DNA of 64,000 nt, taken from the NCBI RefSeq assembly GCF_001661265.1, contig NW_017566997.1, positions 496,001 to 560,000 of the forward strand. Direction: 5' to 3'. Position 1 is the stretch's first letter. Each line of letters opens with the position of its first letter. The notes beneath the pieces were generated by a model, which worked only from the letters and a program-made list of their open reading frames with translations, did no database searches and was not told where the DNA came from. The DNA is from Saitoella complicata NRRL Y-17804 (lineage: Eukaryota; Ascomycota; Saitoellomycetes; Saitoellales; Saitoellaceae). The position numbers were made by a program, and so were the translations under genes. Below, piece after piece: positions 20,942 through 30,229 of this stretch.

Positions 20942-21232
20942 GGTCGAATGAATGCTGGACGTTCTGATCCTGGGTATACCGTTTGCAGCAGCTGATCAGA
21001 CCCCGCATGACGCAGCGTGCAGGGACCCCGCCGAGCTTGATAACGGCAGCGCAGCCGAGTACCCAGGCAGTTAGAGCTTGGGAAATTTCTTGTTACAAGA
21101 TTGGTCAAACGTATGAACGATGTCCCTCCTGATATATGCCTTGCTGGATATGCCACGGCCAATTCAAACGCCTAGTCAAATGTTCCTTCTCCCTATAATA
21201 TAATGCCATATTTTTTGTTATGCCCGTACTCC
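20942..21232. promoter_or_regulatory. UGA1 promoter / SET2 3' region
   Basis: This holds AGCAGCTGATCAGACCCCGC at 20987-21006 and the 13-mer GCAGGGACCCCGC at 21019-21031. The 13-mer is identical to the one in the LSG1/LTV1 promoter. No coding frame is credible here. Confidence 0.5.
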
Positions 21233-24200
21233 TTACAACAATCCCAGCATACGTGCTCTATCCTCATTCATGCCCAACTCCTGCCAGGTTTTACCTGACT
21301 CCAGACCCTTCACCTCGGACGCGCTCCTCGGTCTCTTTTCATCTCTGTTCGATGCTTCTGGTGATCCGCTTCTCTTGCGACTCGGCGCGGCGCTGGCCTC
21401 CTCCATCATCTCGTCTTCCATGCCAAAGTCGTCGCCGCCGATTTGGAATTCGTCCAGAACGGCATTATCTTCAACAGGCGGCGGTGGAGGAGGCGCTTCC
21501 TTCATTGCACCCATCGTACTCAACGCGGTATCTTCCGTTGATTTCGGTAGCACCTCGCTCTGAGAAGCGTCACCCATACTCTCCATCGGCGTCTGACTCC
21601 CTCCCTGACTCGAGCTCTGGCTCTCCTTCTCCCCACCCTTAGCCCCCTTCTTCTTCTTATGCGCCATCAGCTTGTCCATATAGCTCACAATAAACCCCTT
21701 CACCTTCTTCTTCTTCTCCTCACTCAACTCCTTGAAGTCTTTCTCCGTCTTCCCCGCCTTGATCTCTTTTTGCACGAGAATGGCAGCGAGTTCCTTCGCA
21801 TACTTCTTGACATCATCTTTGCCAAGTGCTCCGGATTTGCCGTAATATTTGTTGACTGTGTTGGACACGAAGGGCGCAAGCACCTTTTCGAGCAGCTTCT
21901 GTGTGGGAGGCTTTTCCTTCCTCTCCTTCCTTTCACCACCATCTTTCTCAACTTCCTGAGCCTTCTTCTCAGCTTCCTCCTTTTGCGCTAAACTCGCCTT
22001 CGCAGCCTCAATAATGGACTGTAAATCAGGCTTCGTCTCGACAACCGGCTTTGGCGAATCGCTAAACATAGGTCTCGTCCACTGGTTTTTGCCTTCGGCT
22101 TTGTTGTAGTAATACGTCCGCCCAGAATCATCCTGAGCCTCTTCCCAGCCAGGCGGCAGCGCATTGACGTCCGGACCTCTAAGGGCCCGTGGTCCCATCG
22201 GCGGGCCACCCGGTCCAAACGAACCGCGTGACATCGGTCGAGGTCTCGGCGGGAATAGCCTCGGAAACGGTGGCCGGAAACCCGTAGGTGTACCGATCCC
22301 CGATCCCTGATACGCCCTCTCCGCCGCCGGCCCCTTCGGTGCCTCGATAGGCGTCGGCTTCGGACTCTCCGCAGCCTCACTCACCGCCGCCGAATCCACT
22401 GATGCCTCCGTCTTCGCCCTCCTCGGAATCCGATACGCCATCTCGAGCGTACTCCATTCCCCCAACAACTTCTCCGCCAAACCCCTCACCACCTCATCTT
22501 CCGCACCAGACAATTCCTTAACCGTATCCTCAATACTCGAACTTGAGATCTTATTCTTAGTGACACGGGGCCAGGAGAGTAAGACTTCGAGGATGGTGGT
22601 GGAGATCGCTGGGTCGGATTTGTAGTCGGAGAGAACGGTACCGAGGATTTGGTACCCGTGCATACGCATCACACGGCGGTGGACGGCGGGGTCCTCGCTA
22701 ATTCGAATTCGAGTGAGAAGTTTGTTGACCATCCATTGTTCTTTGGATTGCATGAGCGTACTCATAATCTTCGTCACGCCCTTCTCCGTCACTGCCTTTG
22801 GTGCTAGTTTGGCAGCGTATTCTTCGTCGGTTTCGCCCTTTCTTCTTTTCTTCTTCTTGGCTGTTGCGGTTTCCCAGTCTTCCTCGTCTTCCAGACCTAG
22901 GGCATCGCGGACCGTTTGTGTCATCTTGGTGTTATCTGCGCCAGTCTGTGTCTTTCCTCCGATAAAACCGATACAATTCGGTTCTCCACAGTAACACGGT
23001 TGTGCTTGAGCTCCATACCGATCTACATTGTAATCAAACGTCAACTCCTCTCCAGCCTTAATCGGCCTTTTCGAGAAGATACCCATGCGTAGATGCGTGC
23101 CCACGACCCACTTATCCACATAACAATTCGGATTGCAGGAGTGATTCGCAAACCTCGCAAACCCACCCCTCTTCGTCGCATCGATAAACTCTCCCTTCTG
23201 CAGCATCATGAAGTAGAAATGCTTAACACCACTCTTATCATATTCGACCATTCGCTTTCGAAATTGTGGTTCGGTAATCACATCGCCCACGTATTCATAG
23301 ATGAAGTGATCAGGTGGGAAATCGGAGTTGGCGCGGAGTCCGTATCCCTTCTTCTGAGTTTTGATAACGTCGATATCGGCGTATTGTCGTCGTTGAAATC
23401 GTTGGTTCTGGCATTCGTCGCCACAATTACATCCGCTGTCGTCAACGCACTCCATCGATGTCAACCTATTGATACAATCCGAATCAGGCCCACAAGCCAT
23501 ATTCTGACCATCCTCTGTACCAAATCATCAGAACCAGCACATTTCATCATAAGCAGAATAACGTACCCCATTGCTGCCAACAATCACACGTCATGATCTC
23601 ATTCTGCGAAGACACCCCAAGCTGTTTGTTCTGATAATAACTCTTCGCGAGCTCTTCGAAGGTTTTTGCCGCCTCATCTTTTGTGGAGGGAAGGTGGTCG
23701 AAGAGCTGAGGTTCGCGAGTGACGGGCTTGGCTTTACGTGGCTTGTCTTCTTGTGGTGACGACGCATCGCTTGCTGTCTCCTCCTTAGTTTCTGCGGATG
23801 GTGAGTCGTCGCCGGCGTCCGATAATCTTTCAAGTTTGACGGAGTCGTTGTTTGATGCGTCTTTTTCCACTTTTGCGATGGCTTCTTGTCCGTTTACCTC
23901 GACCTTGACATCTCCATCTCCTTCCTCCGCAGCATCAGTGAGCGGTAATCGTACGTCCGCACCATTCTCTCCCTCAGTATTCGCTTGCCCATCCCCATTA
24001 CTAGTATCCTCAATCTTCACCTGCTCCAGATCCTTCTCAAGCCCCTCCCTCTGGTTCGCGACATCGACATTGTCATCAACATGAACATTCGGCGCCGAAT
24101 CTGCACGGCATGATTAGCATCGGACGACTCAATCTGCAATAGCCTTCTCCAACAAACCTCCAGTTGGTAATGCTTGCCCTACGGCCTTAGACTCATTCAT
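21233..24200 (-). CDS. SET2: SET2 histone H3 lysine 36 methyltransferase
   Basis: Three exons, 24158-24200, 23567-24100 and 21233-23514, give about 952 aa. The middle intron (23515-23566) is secure because it restores TCDCWQQWGEDGQNMACG, the start of the AWS domain (about residues 185-232). The first tiny exon (MNESKAVGQALPTG) is the less certain part. The SET domain follows with ANHSCNPNCYVDKW near residue 320 and LTFDYNVDRYG; the post-SET cysteines are in PCYCGEPNCIGFIGG. A WW domain lies at about 644-674 and a C-terminal SRI domain at about 732-815. The SRI domain binds the phosphorylated Pol II tail, so the enzyme methylates H3K36 co-transcriptionally. CTR9, a Paf1-complex gene in the same pathway, is also in this window. 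Confidence 0.95.
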
Positions 24201-24508
24201 GGTTTCCGAGGGTGGGTGTTACTTTAATTGTGTACAAGTATCGCTGCGGCGCAAGGACTTTGGCGGAATTCGCGACTTTGGGGTGCACGCGCCGGGGATT
24301 TGGGACCGGTCGGTCAAGGGCAGCCTGCTGTAACACAGCGCATTACGAATGTGAAGAGGGCACGATCGAGCAGAGTGCTGAATGGGCATACATTGTTCTT
24401 CAGCTATGACGGGAGCAGCACCAGATACTGGCCCGCGGATAATCCTCCCCTTAATGACCTTCACCTCGATCTCCATCCCTCTGCCTGTCAATATGCACCA
24501 CCAAACAC
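24201..24508. promoter_or_regulatory. SET2 upstream region
   Basis: 308 bp between RSA3 (same strand, upstream) and SET2. I see no coding frame, tRNA or repeat. It presumably holds the RSA3 terminator and the SET2 promoter. Confidence 0.4.
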
Positions 24509-25227
24509 CTACTCCATCGCCTTCCCCGTTCTATCAGCCTCTCGCAAAAACAATTCCTTCTCTTCCCCACTGAAAATATTCGTCCCAGACTGTAGCGACC
24601 GAATGAGCATCGGCAGTGATCGCTCATTGAACGTAGATTCCTATGCATCAAGTCAGCCTTCTGTCAGTACTGTAACACCAGGAATACCTTACCTCTCTGA
24701 TCTTATTCAGATCATCACCAAACTCCTCCGTTACTAGGTTCATGTAGTAATCCTTGAACCTCTCCGCTAATGCTGGATCTCGATCATCGAGGGTCGCGAT
24801 GGGTGCGGGCAAATTCAGCCGCTATATGAAACTGTCAGCATGCTTCCCCGGGGAAACCCTCAGCCTCGATTCATACCTCGTCATCAGCAACCTGTTTTCT
24901 CCGTACTGGCTGCGCTTGCTCCTCCGCACCCACATCCTTCATCTCCTCATCCTGACCCTGATCCCGATCCACGCGCTCATCCTCCTCGTCCACGTCCACC
25001 TCATGCCGTCCCATGAAATCCTCATCATCCTTCATCTCCTCCTCATCACCCTCACTATCGTCATCACTCTCACTCTCACTTGAGCTCTCCTCATCTGACG
25101 AAACCTCCGTCCGCGACTTCCGCGTCCTCTTCCTCTTTTGACCGCCTGCTGCCGCACCCGCCGGTCTTGGAGGCTGCGCACCTTTTGCGGCGGGTCCTGG
25201 TAGTGATGACCGTGACTTTGGAGGCAT
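24509..25227 (-). CDS. RSA3: Rsa3-like ribosome assembly protein
   Basis: Three exons (24877-25227, 24693-24821, 24509-24640) join in phase 0 to give about 203 aa. The N-terminal exon is basic, then strongly acidic, and likely disordered. The conserved part spans exons 2 and 3: DRDPALAERFKDYYMNLV, FGDDLNKIRE, then FNERSLPMLIRSLQSGTNIF. This is the signature of Rsa3, a nucleolar factor of early 60S subunit assembly in yeast. Only the acidic first exon is obvious as an open frame, so the function is easily missed without splicing. The promoter has a perfect TGCAGCTGCA palindrome at 25323-25332. Confidence 0.8.
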
Positions 25228-25560
25228 TGTATATCGGCTCAGTCGTAGAAGATGTTCGCTGAGGGTTCACTTATCGAGACGCTTCGTATGTGTGGCGCGT
25301 TAAACTTTCTGAGTACAGTGCCTGCAGCTGCAGTGCTGAGCCACGGGTAAGGAGAAGGACTGAGGCAGAGGTGAAGTGGATGGAGATAGAAAAACAGGAT
25401 TATAACGATGCAAGATGCGATGACTAGTCTACGAAAAACAAAATAACGGGAATAACTCTCAAATCCCTTTCTTCTCACTCAATTCCTTTCTTCCTATCTC
25501 TTCTTCAGCTCACTGCTCCATTTCCTTTCACGTTCGCTCCCACGATGTCTCTTCACTCAC
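25228..25560. promoter_or_regulatory. RSA3 promoter / KAP104 3' region
   Basis: 333 bp. The half near RSA3 carries TGCAGCTGCA at 25323-25332. The half near KAP104 is pyrimidine-rich on the plus strand. No gene seen. Confidence 0.4.
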
Positions 25561-28346
25561 TTACGCTCCATACTTCTGCAACCCAGCCTGCACCTCCGGT
25601 GTCAAATGCTGCAAACTCTGCGCCCAAGTAGCAGGATCCATAATGCTCTTATACCCAATCAAAATCTGATGGAACATATTCGCCAACTCCGCACTCGGTT
25701 CCTGCCATCTTCCGACAGCAGTACAGAACTGGATAAAGTACGGGTTGAGCGCGTTGGGATTCTTGGAGATGATAGTGCACATTCCACGGAATGCGGAGTC
25801 TTTCTCCTCGTTGTCGCGGACATTGGCGAGGACTTCGCACCATGAGGCGGCGTATTGGTCGAGTTGGGCCGCGACGGGTTCGGCGCAGACAAGACCGAGA
25901 CGGCCGAGGGTGATAGCGGCGTTTTCCCGAACAGTGTGAGGCGTACCCTTCGCGTTCAACAGAGGCACCAATCGACCCATCAATTGCTCAACCCAAGGAG
26001 CCATCTCCGCACCCATCTGCAACGCGATCTCACCAGCCGCCCAAGCAGCGTTGTTACACACCGAGAATGCGTCCGTACGGGGCTCGATTTGCGGAATGAG
26101 CTCAGTCATGACGGATTGGATGTACGGTCTGATCGTGTCGAAACACTGGATCGCCATATCACCCAACAACGCGTACGCAGACTGCCTCACCTCCGCAACC
26201 TCATCCTGCATACAAACAGACAACAACTGGACAACTGGAGGATTCGAGGTCAACATCAGCTGACTCGAGTTCTGTCCGAGGGCCTGGACGACACCACTCA
26301 ACAAATCAAGCGAGGTGATGAGGAAGTCCTTATCGGGCCACTCCAAGGAGGGGTCCTGCGCACAGGCCTGCAATTGTGCGATGGTGCTCGACAAGATGTG
26401 AATACACCTTGAGAATACAGGCTGCGCAAACGGAATGAATCCAGACCCGAGCGCGGCAGTAACAGCGGATAAGCACTCCAACAACGGGAACAAATCTCTA
26501 TCATCATCCGCCAAAGCCTGCCACTTCTCAATAAGAGGCGGCATAAGCAAGTTGATGTAGTCAGAGTTGTTCAATGCTCCACCGATAGAATCGGCGAGAG
26601 TCTGTACAGCATCATACAAGATCAACAAGTTCTTGTGCTGATACTTCTGGAATGCCATTTGGAAGGACTTCAAGATGGGGATCATGTACGGCAACAACAC
26701 GGCGCCAGAGATCTCCTCCAAGTTCGCGAAGGCGGAACATCCAGCCTCCTGGACACGCTTGTGGTTGTCCAAAACCATGCGAAGGAGACCCTCGACGAGG
26801 GGCTCGTAGTACATCTTCATCTCGGCCTCGGTGGTGAGAGCGGCGGCCCAGCGAGCGTATCTACCGAGTGTCCAACAGGTGATCTGCCTAACGAGGGGCT
26901 TGGGATCCTTCAACAAGCTGATCAAGTAAGGGAAGATCTCGGGCAAGTGGGGCATGATACCATCCATGCATCCGTCCGCAATGGCACCGAGGGCCAAAAC
27001 ACCCGCTTCCCGGACCTTCCAGTCAGCGTTGAAGAGCTGCTCTTTGAGGTGAGGGAGAGCGGACTGGAGGAGGCTCATGGGGAAGACAGTTGCCAATACG
27101 TCGAGAGCGGCAGCAGAACACTTACGGAGGTTCCACTCGGCGTAGATGTCATCCTCGTCCTCCTCATCATCATCGTAGTCCTCATCGTCCTCGTCGTCGT
27201 CACCATCACCTCCCGCATTTCCATTACCAGCACCTTGGCTCTGAAGAGTGTGCTTCTTACCGTGCGCAAAGACAGGCTTGATGTCCTCCAACCTATCAGG
27301 AACGTTCGCATCGTCCTCGTCGCCACCGAGCGCAAAAACGTCCATGTCGGTATAGATCATACCCTTAAGCAACATTGGCACGATTCTAGGCAAGTAAGGC
27401 TCGAGCTTAAGGCGCAAGTCGTCGTTCTCCGCGATGGTAAGCCAGAACTCGCAAGCCTCGAGCGCGACGGTCTCGTCGTCATCAGAAGTAGAGTACATCA
27501 TGTACTCAACAATCGAGTTCAAATTCGGCTCAATCTTGTCGGGACGAGCATCGAGCAATTGCACGAGTGCCTGACATACGTTCTTCCGGACCTCGGGGGT
27601 GGTGTCGGTCGCAAGGTTGAAGATCGCAGCCAAGAAAGAGTCGATGTGAATGTTCAAGCTCTGAGATTTGATCATCACGAACTGGTTCAAACAGAAAATC
27701 GCGTTCTCCCTGAGCTTCGGGTTAGGGTTCTCGCAGAACGTCAAGAACTTCGGAATCATAAAGTTGAGCGGTCGCTGTCCATTATAGTCCTGGTCCAGCT
27801 CATGCGATGAATCCTCACATATCTTGCATAAGGCGCTGAATGCACCCTCCTGTGTCGCACCAGTCGAGTTATCGAGCATATCCATCAACCTAGGCAACAC
27901 CTCCGGCCACGCAATGACTCCACCCCGGGAAACAATCGTAGTGATGACATTTCCGGCAATAGAGCGAATGAGATGCTGGTCATCCGCCAATCCGTTCAAA
28001 ACAGCCTCCTTGACGAAGTTGAGCACGGGCTCGGCGATGTCGTGGTAGTACAGCCTAGCATTGTTCTTCAACAACAAACCTGCCGCTGACCGTACGGGGA
28101 TCTCCTGGTCCGTTGATCGAACGAGGATGTATGCGAGGTAGTTGTTGAGGTCTGGCAAGGACTTGGCTTGTTCCAAATGCTATGGTGCGCAATCGCCGTC
28201 AGCAACCGTCACAACTCCGTGACAATTAGAGTGAGTAGACAAACCTGGTTGGCAGCATTTCTTGCCTGTGCACTCTCCGAAATAGAGTTTTGTAAAATCT
28301 GGGTCAATTGCGCCAGCGTCGCCTGATCCGGACCGTTCCAGCTCAT
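25561..28346 (-). CDS. KAP104: Karyopherin beta-2 (transportin, Kap104) nuclear import receptor
   Basis: Exon 1 (28245-28346, starting MSWNGPDQATLAQLTQ) and exon 2 (25561-28179) are joined by a 65-nt intron in phase 0, giving about 906 aa; yeast Kap104 has 918. The protein is a solenoid of HEAT repeats. The start QILQNSISESAQARNAANQ and the helix PVRSAAGLLLKNN are typical. The long acidic loop of HEAT 8 is present (a D/E run after NAGGDGDDDED), followed by WNLRKCSAAALDVLA. That loop couples Ran-GTP binding to cargo release. Kap104 imports mRNA-binding proteins with PY-NLS signals. The second exon alone begins with TTG, so the first exon is required. Confidence 0.95.
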
Positions 28347-29188
28347 CTTGAATGTATGGTATTTATCGAATGGACCCTCGAGTGGTGAGTGTAAGCCGTT
28401 GCAGGTGTGCTGGTGGTTGAGCTCGTAAGGGATCTCTGTTGAGGTTCAGTTCGATAGGGGATGTTCAGGGTCCCCTTCGATGTTCAGGCGGAATCGAACC
28501 TTCGTGCTTGTCTACCGAGCTGCTTCTCTTAAGGTTGACCCCACGTTGTTTTCGCCGGCGAGCTGTCAGGGCTCTGGGTATGCGTGCACGTGAGTGTGAG
28601 GAAGTGGTATTCAGGGTGGCCTCAAAATGCAATAAGACTTTTTGTTACACTTTTAAACCACAATTGACGAGTCAACCGCTCTTGGACTTGGGCCAATGGG
28701 TGGGCATCGTCATGGCATCGGCTCCTCTACCCGAAGCAATTGACCTTGAGCTCAAGCATGCCCAAGGTCCAATCAGCTCTATCGTATCATCCATCATCCG
28801 ACGTTGCGTTGTAGAGAAGTAGTAATATTAATGCAATGACCTGAATAACAAACATAGACAAAGGTCCGCCCTCTCTCCCGGACGACAAAGGTATCAAAGA
28901 AGCCGGCTCCAGCCAGCAGTAACCGCCAACCATACCCAAATCGTGCAAACATAAAGACCCAGAAACGACAGATAAACATAACAGTAAGAAGCAGCGCCGA
29001 AAGAGAAAGAGAAAGAAAAAGAAAAACCAAAACAATCAAGCGGGACTTTGTAGTGCCCGTGGAGCAGTCGTGGTAGTAGCGTGCTGACGACCGAATCGTC
29101 CCGACAGCGACGTCCTCCGATGCACATGAAATGCATTCATCCTCAAAAACACAACTGGCCTTCACCTGCCCATAGCATTGAGGTAGGT
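28347..29188. other. intergenic, KAP104 upstream / 3' side of RNR-inhibitor gene
   Basis: 842 bp. It contains a Pol III B-box-like GGTTCGATTCC on the minus strand (28490-28500) and a direct repeat of GATGTTCAGG (28459-28468 and 28479-28488). No tRNA fold could be built around the B-box. An open frame at 28439-28822 has no recognisable protein features. Purine-rich DNA (GAAAGAGAAAGAGAAAGAAAAAG) lies near 28998-29022. Confidence 0.4.
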
Positions 29189-29773
29189 TTAGAGCCTCTC
29201 GATGGGCTGCAAGAAACTTGCCTCCTCAAAGTCGTTCTCAGGTGTAACATCAACGTTCCTCTGCGATCCCGCCAAGCGCCCTCCATCACCCATAATAACA
29301 TCCTGACTCAACGGCTCGACCTCGTCATCCTGATCGCTCCTACTTCTCTTCAAGCTCTTCACTGGTCCAGCACTGAACGGAAGAAGACCATGGGGTGCTG
29401 CTGCGGGGTTGAAAAGCGTAGATGAAGTAGAAAGGATGAAGGTAGGGGGTGGAGTGACGTTCTTCTCGGTCGTAGGGAAGATGGATTGGGTTTTGGTTTT
29501 GTAACCTGCGTTTACTGACTTGCGGACACGCATGCCGACCTATGGTTCGTATCAGCATACATCCCGGGCTCGTAGGTCAAAAGCCAAAGAACTTCCCCAC
29601 CCACTTAGACAGAAGGGCGGGAGTGTGAGGTTAGGATGTGAAGAGAGAATATGCACCTGGAAAAGATTCCGCTGGACATCAGGAGACAACGGGACGTGTG
29701 CGCTCTGACTCAATGACGGTGCAGCCGCGGCGTTGAACAAAGCGGAGGTGTTCTGTCTCTTTGCTTGGAACAT
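29189..29773 (-). CDS. Spd1/Dif1-like ribonucleotide reductase inhibitor family protein
   Basis: Exon 1 (29657-29773, MFQAKRQNTSALFNAAAAP) and exon 2 (29189-29539) join in phase 0 across a 117-nt intron, giving about 155 aa. The splice creates RNLFQVGMRVRKSVNAGYKT. This resembles the conserved GMRVRKxVxxGYKT motif I associate with the fungal RNR-inhibitor family (S. pombe Spd1, budding-yeast Dif1). Those small disordered proteins restrain ribonucleotide reductase by binding or relocating its small subunit and are degraded on DNA damage or in S phase. A basic cluster KSLKRSRSD could be an NLS. Assignment rests on the one motif plus size, so it is moderate. The gene is divergent from RIX1. Confidence 0.6.
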
Positions 29774-30229
29774 TGTGCAGGTGTTGTATTCAAAAAGTGA
29801 CTGTAATTGATTGATTGGTAGAGTGGAGAGTAGTAATGAACCGTCAAGGTTTCGGCGTTTGTGTGAAAGTTGGAGAGGAGTGGACAGGAGACGGGACAGT
29901 CAGAGGAGGTTCGAGCGTACTCCGCGGTTGGGCGTGGACGTACTCGCAGGTGACCTCGGCAGCTTAATGGATGCGCCAATACATGATCAATGGAGTGCCC
30001 GCAATAGGAAAGGGAATGCACTTCACCTTCATGTTCTTCTATTGCGAGAAACAGCACATCGATAACATCTCTAAATCAATTTCGGTCTTTCTGTCTCCCT
30101 TTGGGTGTATTATAATCTATCGTCGGCGGATGTAACGTCGATAAGGCACACTACGACTTTTTTGGCCGATAAGCACCTTCCACCCTCCTCGACCCGCCTT
30201 GATTTCCAGGCCTGCTCCCCCCCCCTAGA
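29774..30229. promoter_or_regulatory. divergent promoter, RNR-inhibitor gene / RIX1
   Basis: 456 bp with no coding frame of note. I saw no MCB (ACGCGT) element that would mark S-phase control. A T-run followed by GGCCGATAAG lies about 60-75 bp before RIX1. Confidence 0.4.

Noticed and set aside
26635-27810. 391-aa plus-strand open frame opposite KAP104
   Set aside because: Shadow of the conserved HEAT-repeat gene; no protein features of its own.
28480-28560. tRNA-like B box (GGTTCGATTCC) on the minus strand upstream of KAP104
   Set aside because: The T stem has mismatches at two of five pairs, the A-box-like sequence is too close, and no acceptor or anticodon stem can be formed.
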